Assembly: GCA_015227615.1 (NCBI GenBank)
Contig: JAALGZ010000045.1
Coordinates: 186,001-250,000, forward strand
Reading direction: 5' to 3'
Source of the DNA: Labyrinthula sp. Ha
Taxonomy: Eukaryota > Sar > Bigyra > Labyrinthulida > Labyrinthulaceae
DNA: 64,000 bases
The notes beneath the pieces are model-generated. The model made no database searches. It was not told the DNA's origin and was given only the letters and a program-made list of their open reading frames with translations. A program made the translations under genes and the position numbers. Below, one piece after another: positions 23,955 to 33,658 of this stretch. Within the stretch, counting starts at the first letter, position 1. Every line of letters starts with the position of its first letter.

Positions 23955-24671
23955 TTATCCATATGTATTCTTATAAAAATGTGGTGATGGTGTATTATCT
24001 TCAGAAATAACTTTTTCTGTGTCAGCAACAGGAATAATTGTGGGAATTTGAGTACCAGGTGAAATTGAGGTTTCTTCAAAATGATATCTGATCTTTTTAT
24101 TGCGCTGAGAGTTTGAATATAAAGAACTCTTCTGTTGAACTTTACTGAAATGTGTTTCTTTTTTTCTATTTTTTTTTCTGAACTTTTGCACTGAATTATT
24201 AATCGTTCTTGTCCTTGTAGTTTCATTACTCTTAACCAATACAAGAGCAAGAAAGGTAATAGAAACAGCTAAAATAGAAGCTGAACCAACCCAAATAACT
24301 AGTCTAGCATCTATTTTACTTATGTTCTCCCCCACAGAACTTGATGTAGGTGATGACGTCACTAAAGAAATACAAGTTGTAGCACCATCAACAGAAACAA
24401 GTTCAGTAACTCCAAAAGTTGAAAGACAACATAAAGATTCACCTAAAGTTGTTGGAAGACCATTAAAAAATGAGAGTCCTATATCTGTACAAATTGTAAA
24501 GTTTGTAGAATTATCACATAGATTGTCACACCCTGCTCCACAGTCGATCCTGTCACTTTCATTATCTGGAAAGAGTTGTTGGCAACAAGAGTTACAACAA
24601 GAATCTTGATCTTTATTTTCAATAAATTCTGGATCACGTATTTCATTACAAGTTTGTGCAGCTATACTCAT
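23955..24671 (-). CDS. Cysteine-rich single-pass protein, family member 1 (outlier)
   Basis: A 238-residue member of the twelve-cysteine family whose other copies lie 17-34 kb away. The N-terminal 100 residues carry all twelve cysteines in the common order: single C, CCNSCC, then C-GAGCDNLC, C, CC and C. The Ser/Thr stalk is very short (SSPTSSSVGEN). One membrane helix at about 125-147 (LVIWVGSASILAVSITFLAL) is followed by a basic tail of about 90 residues rich in Lys, Arg and Ser. That tail lacks the EVPEFLKIFQHKKVP block and the SIGFSVI end of the long members, so it is a separate tail type. No N-terminal signal peptide is visible. A CCAAT box lies 50 bp upstream at 24721-24725. Function unknown. 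Confidence 0.8.
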   Translation of the reverse strand: MSIAAQTCNEIRDPEFIENKDQDSCCNSCCQQLFPDNESDRIDCGAGCDNLCDNSTNFTICTDIGLSFFNGLPTTLGESLCCLSTFGVTELVSVDGATTCISLVTSSPTSSSVGENISKIDARLVIWVGSASILAVSITFLALVLVKSNETTRTRTINNSVQKFRKKNRKKETHFSKVQQKSSLYSNSQRNKKIRYHFEETSISPGTQIPTIIPVADTEKVISEDNTPSPHFYKNTYG

Positions 24672-27600
24672 CCTTTGGTTTTTGTTCTTTTTTCTTACTT
24701 ATATCTTATTGTTTAATTATCCAATCAAATGTATTTGTTCTTTATAGAACATTAAATTATAGTAATTGAATCGAATATATTTATATTCTATATATATAAC
24801 TTTTTTAAAAATATATAAATATTTTGGGAAATTTTTGTTCAAATTAAATAAAAAGATGTTTAATATAGAGTATGATATAAATTATTAAATAAAAAGATAA
24901 TTATCAAAGAAATATATAAAGTGAGTAAACTACCAGGTAGATATATTTCCTGATGCTTGTTGGATGCAAATTTTAGGGATATATCTTATATTTTCTGACA
25001 GTAAGAAAACATAATGAGGTAAAATAAACGCGTTTACTGGTTAGGCTTGGGAAAATGTGCTAGAAGCTAGACTTTAGGTTAAGTACATGTCTGAACAAGA
25101 AAATAGGATCATATGTTGTATCTTGCGGTACAACAAGTGCACAAACTCGTGGGGTTGCTTTGTTCCTTGCTGAGGTATTTTGCTTTGACTAAAGTTTTCC
25201 ACTTGTTTTTTTATGATACTCCTTAAACATGAATCCAAAAATATATCACCCCTCATTTTCAGTCTAACGAAAAAGTGTATATTTGCTGTTGCTCTGCTAA
25301 GTCTAGACCATCTGCCGATGTAAGAATATTAAAGTATTTAAGTGATAGCAAATTTCTTATTACTTGGTGGTTGGGATATCTACTAAAGAAAAAAGACACA
25401 GTTGAAAGTGGTACCAAATGATCTCTATCCTTACAGGGAGTTAAATGAAGTACCAGTTCAGCCAATAAGAACTTTATAAAGTAGAGTTATGCCATGAATA
25501 TCTAAAAACATGTTTTAGCTTTGGACCTAAACCTAGCTAAAATAGAAGATAGCAGATATTTCTACAACTTACTCTAACCGTAAGAGCATTTCATCGATAA
25601 GATTTCTATGATACACACTTTCTAACCTCCAGAATAATGATACCGGATTGCTGATCTTTCACATGTGAATTACTGCAGAGATGCATATTGCTTAAATAAG
25701 TTTTTCTGGCTTTGTATTGCTCGCATTGATTCGATCAGACAATTCCCTAACTCAGTTTATTAATTATTAATAGTGCTTCTTTATCCTTCATAAATGAATG
25801 GTTTCAGTTTCGTGCAAACATAATCGAGTTTCCATAATTATTTCTGATAATTAAAGATGAAACATGAAGTGATGAGTTTCTGAATATTATGTACCATGGT
25901 TAACTCCTAGCAATAGATGTATTGGCAAGAAAGAGCAGTGTGAAAGTTATAACTTACATCCATTATCCCGCTGCCAAATATTCTGACACCTGTCTCATAT
26001 CGAAGGCATTAAGCACTAAGAAACTCATAAAAAAAGCTATTTATGTGTCTTTAAATATTGCATTTTCGATTGACTGAGAGAAAGAACAAAGATAGCCTTC
26101 ATGAGAACCTCCTGGACTTTGCTCCAGTTTTGCGGTATCGATACTGGTTAATAACACCTGTAATGAAGGATTCCGACGTTAAGTTGGATATACCGAGCAA
26201 CTAGAATGGTTTACCCTAATGATCAGTAGCAAAATCTCACCTTGATAGTTTCACAAAACTGTTGTAGTTCTCTTACCCGTCATAGCAATAAGTATACTAC
26301 TACAACTGGACCTATTACATGGGTTGCAGTTGAGCCTCGGAGCTGACAATAATCATCTGCAATCAAATCATTCTTAGTTTTATTCTAATTTACATTATAA
26401 GGTTTGAACATTTGATACTTCGCAATTAAATTAGATTTTATTTTGATTATAAAGTAATTTTGAATAGAAGGTAGGGCTAAAAGGAGCTTGGCCCAGTGAT
26501 AAAAAAATATAACTTTGGTACCGCATAAGAAAGTTTCCTACAAGCTCCATATAACCAGGAAATAGTTTAGGGCAGATACAACCATGTAAGATGGCACATC
26601 CTTTGAAGTTTCACATATGGCACAGCAACTAAACTGTTTTTTTTTCTTGGATAATTTGACCAAGTGCTGTGTGGTGCGATTTCATTGTGGCAATCTATGT
26701 TTATTTATAATTTAGTAAAGTAAATCTTATAGAAATCAATTATTATCAACAATCAACACACAAGAAAAAATATTAAAAAATCATTAATAAACCAAATCCA
26801 AGCCCAGTTCCTGGACTTGGTTGCGTTATCATTTTAAACTAGCAAAGAGAATGTTTTCAGTTTACTCCAAGGCTATTTCGTGCAGAGAAAGCTATTGTTC
26901 ATGCTAAGTAAGAAACTCTTCTACAGATTAAGCAAATTATCTTAGTAAATTGTAAGGAATATAAGAATTACTTAAATCAATTTTGACACAGAGCTGCCAA
27001 GGAATAATTTGTCTAATTCCTTAATAGAAAAGCAAGGTCTTACTTCTAGCTGGCTAAACCATCGGTGGAGCCCAAACACTAGATTCTTATTTTTGCTGAG
27101 AAGTAATTTCCTCAAGATGTGCTCTTAGCAAGACGTATTAGATCCGGGTATGTGATTCGGGGAACTCTTGCTATCTTCTTTTTCTTGTTGAAATATTTGA
27201 TATTCTGTATGCCGTCAAAGACATTAAATATTTATTCTGGAGCGTGAATAATCCTGAATAGATTTTGTGATTTTACCTTCTGATTTAGGTTAACCTTCTT
27301 GATGGATCACTTATTCCGCAATAATTTCCTCACTCGACATTTTGAATTATAAAGTAAATGAAGGTATTGTAAAGAGTTCCATAACTATGGAATTTACCAT
27401 GTGCAAAGATATCTGAATTGAAATTACGAGAAAATGGTCTTTTATGTTTCAGTGTCTCAGTCATCTAAGTTTTGATTTGATTTAAAGTTATGAAATATAG
27501 TTATACCCTCTCTTTCGTCGCCCCTTTCGCCTTGCGCAGATATCCCAATGTATTCTAAAACACCTAGTTAACTAATAGTATTTCAGATATTTTTATATTT

Positions 27601-29522
27601 TTTCTATGCTAACGTCACTTAAGAATGTTGCTTCACGCTTAAGCTAATCCTTGCTTAGGTCAAATAAAGAAGATGCATATTTGATAGCCATGGATTGAGG
27701 TATGTTGATAGTGAAGAGAAAATATATTCTCATCAGTCATACAAGTCTCAGTTTTATACATTAATAAAGAGACTGCTTAGTTTCAACAAATATGATCTGG
27801 ACACTTACGGTACTCTAAAATCAACACCTTGAAATGTTGCTTTAGTCTAGGGCCGCATCATAAGTTACTATTAAAATGGAAAGCTGTTTCACTAGGGTTT
27901 ATTCATCTATCCTTATTTACTTAGTTGAGGTTAAAAGGAGATTTTCTAGTTATGAGTCAAATTTTAAAATATGTAACTAGTAAACAGGTAGCTAACAGGT
28001 GCAGCTAACACATATACTTAATGATTATATCAAGTATTTCAATAACAAGACAATGCAGCAATCAAAGAATGAAGAAAACAACTTCCAGAATACTTTCAAT
28101 GTACCATCAATAGAAAAATGAACTAATATAAGAAGTTCTAGGTATTGCCTGCGACTGTTCCACAGTTGTGTATAATGTGGGTGTATTGAAGGCGAACGTG
28201 GAAATTTTTCTTAAAGTCACTCAAGCTACATTTTCTCTATGTACTTTGAGTTTCCTATATTAGAACTCATTTACATTCGAGAAGGAAGACCAAAATGCGC
28301 AGGAATGTGCATGAATGTTCTTGCAGGGCTAATAGTTGATTACAATTGAAAACTACTGCTCCTAAAAATTTCTACCTACTCATTAATGTTGACGGAGCTA
28401 GGAAATAAAACTAAAAGAGCAGAGGTAATGGGAATTCATAGGTTATTTACTACTAAAATGAATACAAAGACAAGCCCAGAGAGCAGAAAATAATATCAGG
28501 TACTCTAGATTAACCACTTTAATATTTAATCTGTGTTTTATTGTTAAACCCTGGTAATTTCAATATGTTTTTGCCCTTTTTGGTGCTCTAATCTACTAAG
28601 TAAAGTCTACCAGATTATAATTATTTAGCTCTAATGCAGAAGTGGAGTTAAGCTACTTGTCCATTTATACATATTCAAGTACTCTAGAGTCCTATAGGCT
28701 ATTTAATAGAAAAATATACTTTTAGTCAACTAACTTATATTGGGCTATTTGTATGAACTTATATGCACATTCAATTTTCTTACAAATAATGCATTATATA
28801 CTTCTTTACTACTGTTTCTTTTTTTGTAGGGGTGTGTATTTTCTACTTGTAAGAAATTTTTAGTTGATGACTTTGCAACCATGTTAAACATTAGAATTGT
28901 TGCATACATTACTTCTAAAAAAATTAATCACGAGGTACTTAACCAACTATAGGCTCTGTATTACGCACCCTACTAATATACGCATAAATGAATAGAGCAA
29001 TCCCTGCCTTTTGTGAACTCTTCAACTCTCCCCCTTTCTATTTTTTCTATACTAATAGAAATCACTCAAAGAAGAAGTCATAGTTTGGTTCAAGACTTTG
29101 TAAAGACAAAGAGTGTTCTACAAAAAAAAAGCGATCTATCACTCTGTTTGAACTGAAAAGAAGTGAATCAACAATGACCAGCTTTAGTTTATTAGTTAGT
29201 TTCTTCTGAAGAACATATAAAATAGTTTTTCTTTTATTCTATATTATTATTAATATACTGTAATTAAATAGTATAAACCCTATTTTCAGAACGTTCAAAT
29301 ATTAAATTATTGTTCTGCTCTGCCACGTCATCATTTATTGTGTAATTTAATATACTTATATAAAATATATTTGAATATGTAGTAATATACCCAATATAAT
29401 ATACAGATTATTGCTGTTCTCCCAATATTTCCGGGCACTGAATACAAGGAGTTCTCTACTTCATAAATACAAACTTCTGTTTATTCCCAATATATTCAAA
29501 TAAAAAAAACTAAATAAATAAA
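24672..29522. other. 4.9-kb gene-poor interval
   Basis: The first 250 bases are AT-rich promoter-like DNA with a CCAAT box at 24721-24725. The middle has no frame beyond 68 codons and nothing recognised. The last 300 bases before the gene at 29523 are again AT-rich and hold three CCCAATAT sites (CCAAT at 29391-29395, 29422-29426 and 29487-29491). Confidence 0.55.
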
Positions 29523-30764
29523 ATGAATTATGCACGAACTTTAACAAGAACAGGTAGAAGAAAACAAAAGAAAAAAGTTAAACAAAGAACACTTAAATTT
29601 TCAGGAACAGGAGAAAGAACGTTGGCTGATGCACCAGAACTACGATGTGAAATTGAAGTATTTCAAAGAGAAGCTACGGGAGAATTTTCTACACTTGTTT
29701 TATCAAAAGAAGATGTATTTTTGCACATTCCCAGTATTGAAAATAAAATTACAAAAGTTAATTTAGATTTCTTTGAAGTTTCTAAAACAAAAAGAAAAAC
29801 TGGGTTTAATGTCTTTAAAGCGAGCAAACTAGTTAGTGAACTATTGATGAAAGTTCAAAGACAACTGGAAGAGGAAAGATGTATTTTTTCTTTAAGTTTT
29901 GGAGCAAATTGTTTTCAAAATAATTTTTATTTACAACTTCTTTCAAGTGTTGTTAAAAAAGTTGAAAAATATGTAGATTCTGTTTATTTTAGGAAAGCAA
30001 AACTTCCTTTTTCTAAAATTCCTTTTCTTAAAAATTTCAATGAATTACAAGTATTAGGTTTTGAAGATTGTAAATCATCGAAATTCAAAAGTGATGTGTT
30101 TGAAGTTGATTTAGTTGATAAACAAAGTGTTCAAAATTTACATTTAGGATTAAAAACTTCTTCTGAAGTTGATTCTATTAAAATCTTGTATTCTATGAAA
30201 ATTTATTTTCCTTTTCTAACAACTCTTAAGCTAAGATTTACTTCTTTTGAAGATAATGAACATAAATATCTTCCACTTTTAATTCAATCTCTTTTAACTT
30301 GGGAAAATTGTAATTTAGAAAATTTAATTTTTGAACAAATTAGTGATGAAAATTTATTTATATTTTTGAATTCTGTTTTAAAATCTCCTGTTCTTTTAAT
30401 GCGTGATGGTTTTTTTCGTAGATTAAAAAATATTGAACATCCACATACAATAAAAGAAGTTAAAGGAAGTAAACTTTTAATAAATATATTCAAAAATAAA
30501 TTTTTATTTGGATTACACGATAATAAAAATTTTTTATCTATTAAAAAAACAATGTTAAATTTTATTAAAGTATATGATTTTGAATTTTTTGATCCAAGTA
30601 AAGAAAAAAATTTACAAAAAGAAATTAATATTTTACGAAAATATTTCATTTATAAAAAAGTAGAAAAAAAACAAGTTCCAAAAATAATACAAACAAAAAA
30701 ACAAAAAAGAAAAACTCTTTCACGTAAATTAACTTTTAGAAAAAGTGGAAAATTCCGGCTTTAA
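29523..30764 (+). CDS. Basic protein of unknown function with weak leucine-rich pattern
   Basis: A 413-residue protein I do not recognise. The N-terminus (RTGRRKQKKKVKQR) and the C-terminus (QTKKQKRKTLSRKLTFRKSG) are strongly basic and could act as nuclear localisation or RNA-contact segments. The middle has spaced Leu-x-x-Leu stretches such as FNELQVLGFEDCKSS, VQNLHLGLK, FLTTLKLRFTSFED and CNLENLIFEQISDENLFIFL, in the style of irregular leucine-rich repeats of the ribonuclease-inhibitor kind. No signal peptide or membrane helix. Codon use is more AT-rich toward the 3' end. Its stop lies 25 bp from the convergent stop of the E2 gene. Confidence is for its being a gene, not for a function. Confidence 0.75.
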   Translation: MNYARTLTRTGRRKQKKKVKQRTLKFSGTGERTLADAPELRCEIEVFQREATGEFSTLVLSKEDVFLHIPSIENKITKVNLDFFEVSKTKRKTGFNVFKASKLVSELLMKVQRQLEEERCIFSLSFGANCFQNNFYLQLLSSVVKKVEKYVDSVYFRKAKLPFSKIPFLKNFNELQVLGFEDCKSSKFKSDVFEVDLVDKQSVQNLHLGLKTSSEVDSIKILYSMKIYFPFLTTLKLRFTSFEDNEHKYLPLLIQSLLTWENCNLENLIFEQISDENLFIFLNSVLKSPVLLMRDGFFRRLKNIEHPHTIKEVKGSKLLINIFKNKFLFGLHDNKNFLSIKKTMLNFIKVYDFEFFDPSKEKNLQKEINILRKYFIYKKVEKKQVPKIIQTKKQKRKTLSRKLTFRKSGKFRL

Positions 30765-30789
30765 ATAACAAGTAAGAGTTTTTTAAGTT

Positions 30790-31470
30790 TTACTCCTCTA
30801 AAAGTTTCTCAATAGCTTTTTCTTCATCTCCATCAACTTCTCTTAAAACATTTCTCACTTTCTCTTCGTCAAAACCCATATTTGTAAGTCTATCAACTTT
30901 CTCTTGATCCATCTTTGCATATTTTCTTGTCCATTCTCTTGCTGTTTCTTTAAACTTCTCCTGTTCTTTTAAAAATTGTCCTGCAACTACTGCATCTTGT
31001 GGATCAAGTGGTTCTGGAGCACTTAATAAAGCTTGTACACTTAATAAGGCTGTTTTTATAGTTAATGCAGGACTCCATTGATCTTTCAGAATATCCAGAC
31101 AGATTGCTCCAGTTTGACTGCTTACATTAGGATGCCATACTTTGGTTACAAAACGCATCTATAAGTTTATATGAAGTTAAAGAAATACTTTAGGTGGATC
31201 AAATGGATAAGTTTTTGGAACGTTGATCTCAATTTGAAACTTTCCTCCTGCATAAACAGAGTCATCTGGACCAAAGATTGTCCCTGTGAGTTCGCGTACG
31301 CTTCCTTTTCTAAAAGGTAAGAAAATTTGATAACGTTACGATGTATCGTTTGGATTTCTCTTGACAGCTTTTATTCCTGATGTTTCTTCATCCTATGTAT
31401 TAAATCGATGTAATTGTTTTACTTTTTTACAATCTTCTAATTCTTTCTTTAATCTTGATATATCTGCCAT
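30790..31470 (-). CDS. Ubiquitin-conjugating enzyme E2, UBE2K-type with UBA domain (four exons)
   Basis: Exons 31470-31423, 31392-31340, 31309-31189 and 31158-30790 give a 196-residue protein, close to the 200 of human UBE2K. The enzyme takes ubiquitin from E1 and builds chains (Lys48-linked in this subfamily). Landmarks: the start MADISRLKKEL, LTGTIFGPDDSVYAGGKF, a TYPFDPPK motif, HPNVSSQTGAICLDILKDQW with the catalytic cysteine near residue 94, LLSAPEPLDPQDAVVA, and a C-terminal UBA domain with the MGFDEEKV core ending EKAIEKLLEE. Three introns of exactly 30 nt each must be removed; the second and third restore conserved E2 sequence across the joins. It shares a CCAAT-rich divergent promoter with the COX7A-like gene. 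Confidence 0.92.
31159..31188 (-). other. 30-nt intron 3 of the E2 gene
   Basis: GTATTT donor and TTATAG acceptor, containing TTAAC, a possible branch site. Splicing joins FDPPK to MRFVTKVWHPN, restoring the family's PPKxRF motif. Confidence 0.9.
31310..31339 (-). other. 30-nt intron 2 of the E2 gene
   Basis: GTAACG donor and TTTTAG acceptor with a pyrimidine-rich 3' half. It interrupts a serine codon in phase 2. Splicing continues into the conserved LTGTIFGPDDS region. Confidence 0.88.
31393..31422 (-). other. 30-nt intron 1 of the E2 gene
   Basis: GTAAAA donor and ACATAG acceptor. It contains an in-frame stop, so it cannot be coding. Splicing joins the N-terminal helix to DEETSGIKA, as expected for an E2. 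Confidence 0.88.
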
Positions 31471-31687
31471 TTGGAAATTTATTCTATAACTCTTGCATCT
31501 TTTCATTGGCTAAATAATCAATTATTTGATTATTATTGGATGATTCTATTACACCAATACTGCCTCAATTTTCATTGGTTTATATTTTAATATGATTGGT
31601 TGTATTAAACCCAAAGTTCATCCCGGAATCTGATTGGTTGAAAATGTGTTTTGATTGGATAGATCAGAAAACGAAAAGAAAAAAGAG
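31471..31687. promoter_or_regulatory. Bidirectional promoter with seven CCAAT boxes, E2 / COX7A-like
   Basis: Between two divergent start codons, CCAAT occurs on one strand or the other at 31505-31509, 31535-31539, 31554-31558, 31574-31578, 31595-31599, 31633-31637 and 31654-31658. Most carry the extended GATTGGYT or CATTGGYT context preferred by NF-Y-type factors. Spacing is about 20 or about 30-40 bp. Confidence 0.75.
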
Positions 31688-31954
31688 ATGAATCAAGGAA
31701 GAAGAGTATTGAGCACATTTCGTGGTCATTCCGTTCTTAGACAGCAAAAACGTGGCTTTATGGATGCGCCAAATAAAATAGGAGAGAGCCAGAAAATCTT
31801 TCAAAGAGGTGAAACGCCGTATTTAAGAGGTGAAGCTGATCCTACTTATTGGAGGAAAAGTTCGGACACTATGGTGAACTATGCTTTATTTGCTGCATGT
31901 ATTGGAGGATGGGTTTCTTTAGGAGTTATGCATCTTGGAATGTGGTTTAAGTAA
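31688..31954 (+). CDS. Cytochrome c oxidase subunit 7A-like protein
   Basis: An 88-residue small mitochondrial protein. The first 25 residues (MNQGRRVLSTFRGHSVLRQQ) are basic with no acidic residue, as in a mitochondrial targeting peptide. The rest follows the COX7A pattern: SQKIFQRGETPYLRGEAD (compare the family's QKLFQ and LKGG-AD), then one membrane helix (MVNYALFAACIGGWVSLGVM) near the C-terminus. COX7A is a single-helix accessory subunit of respiratory complex IV in the inner membrane. I start at the ATG at 31688; the frame is open further upstream but only from non-ATG codons, and an acidic extension would spoil the presequence. Divergent from the E2 gene. Confidence 0.75.
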   Translation: MNQGRRVLSTFRGHSVLRQQKRGFMDAPNKIGESQKIFQRGETPYLRGEADPTYWRKSSDTMVNYALFAACIGGWVSLGVMHLGMWFK

Positions 31955-33440
31955 ATAATTAAAGTGAACCTCTTACTCTAATTTTGGTTTTGAAAATTAA
32001 CCAGTTTTTCCGATTCTTACAGAAAAGTTAATCCACTAAAGGGATACAATCTATTTAAAACAAACATTAAACTTTATGTTTAGATTTATAACATCTGAAA
32101 AGAAAACTATTATGTCTTCAAATTTTTTGTATTGGGTATTCAGATGTATAGTTTCAGTTCTTCCCAACAAATAGATAAACTTTCTACTCAATTATGAAGC
32201 CAAATTAGGTTTTGATAAATATATAAAGTTATTCTATTAGTTTGATAATTTTAATTATTAGTATTTTTTTAAGAGAAGAAACTCAAATTCTATTTGGTAA
32301 TATATATAATCTTTACAATATAAAAGAGAAAGGTTAATCTTGAAATATATATATAAACTACTTGTAAGCAAAATTAAGTTTTACCTTTATTAAAAAAAAC
32401 TACCAAATATATTTTTATCATTTAGTGATAAAATTATTAAGAGACACTTTTATTAAATAACTTACTTTTTTTGTAATTTTTATTAGTTTTACTTAATCTA
32501 TACTGGGATTAAAAAAATTTAAAGCTCTTTTTTTTATTACATAGTGATAGTACATTTTTCGAATAAGATAATTTTGTTCTAATTAAAAGTATAACTTTAT
32601 ATTTAATTATAGTAATAATTAGTGGAAAACGGATGTTAAAAAAATTAAAAGTCCATTAGAATAAACTTTATTAAGAGTTGATCATTTTGTCATATTTATT
32701 AATTATAAGATCTTTCCTTATATTTACTCATAATATAATTTAAACTTGAAAATTGAGGTATTTGTGAATCATGGCAAGGCTAAAAATTATAATACATATA
32801 CGGTAGAAATAAACTAGGATTAAAATCAATCAACCATAGAAAGAAGTTTTGTGATTTTCAAGTTTAGATATGTACCTAGTCTTAGTCTGGGTTCCCTGCG
32901 GATTTTAATATTTTGAAATACCACCACCTCCAACCCTTCATAATTAGGTTAATATCTGCTTGAAAAGATATTATAGAGAAATCTCTAATCTTGTTCCAAA
33001 ATTTTAACTTTTTCTTAAGCTTATTATATCTCATATTAGTAAGATATAAAATAAATAGCTTATCCAAAATAATGGACCCAGTTTGTATGTTCCTTGAAGT
33101 GCATTTGTCTAATGATATTCTTTTCCAATGCAGCACTATCTCTTGCGCACAGGGTCATTGATTAAACCAAAACTATAATGATATTATTTAAATGTCTGTC
33201 TTGTATAGTTACAGTTTATTGGGCTCCAGGTATTAAAAATATAAAGAATAGTGGTTCTCATTTTCCAAAAAATACACATAGAAGCAAGATATGCAACTAA
33301 AGAAGAGATTTTTATCCGAAACTGAACGGCATTAAAATCTAATATCTGCCCTTCGTGAGTTCATGAAGTTTAAAGTGAAGAAAATAAATTTTCGCAATCT
33401 GAAGGACTCTTTCACAGAAAACGCTTTTTTTACTACAAAC

Positions 33441-33658
33441 AGGCCTCGCATTTGATTTATTGGTAATTTGTCAAGAAGAAGTTTCCCCATATTTTTCTTA
33501 TTGATTGATTCTGATAATTGCCAAATCTTTTTGAAGGATTATTGCTAATCAATTAAAAATCAAAATAAAATCAGAATCATTCGAGAAAAATCAAGATCTA
33601 AATTCTCTTATTGATAATCAGAATCAAAATGATTATTGATGAATCGTATCAAACCCGA
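33441..33658 (+). repeat. Dispersed AT-rich repeat, copy 1
   Basis: About 218 bp whose left part (TTTATTGGTAATTTGTCAAG, then TTTTTCTTATTGATTG with TTCTGATAATT) matches the left part of the copy at 61.3 kb. Its right part, with core TTGATAATCAGAATCAAAAT, matches the copies at 61.7 and 63.6 kb. The ends are imperfect inverted versions of each other (GATTTATTGGTAA against the reverse of the right end), as in a small non-autonomous DNA transposon. No coding capacity. Confidence 0.6.

Noticed and set aside
31655-31687. An upstream in-frame extension of the COX7A-like gene
   Set aside because: It has no ATG before 31688 and would add acidic residues to what otherwise is a clean mitochondrial presequence.
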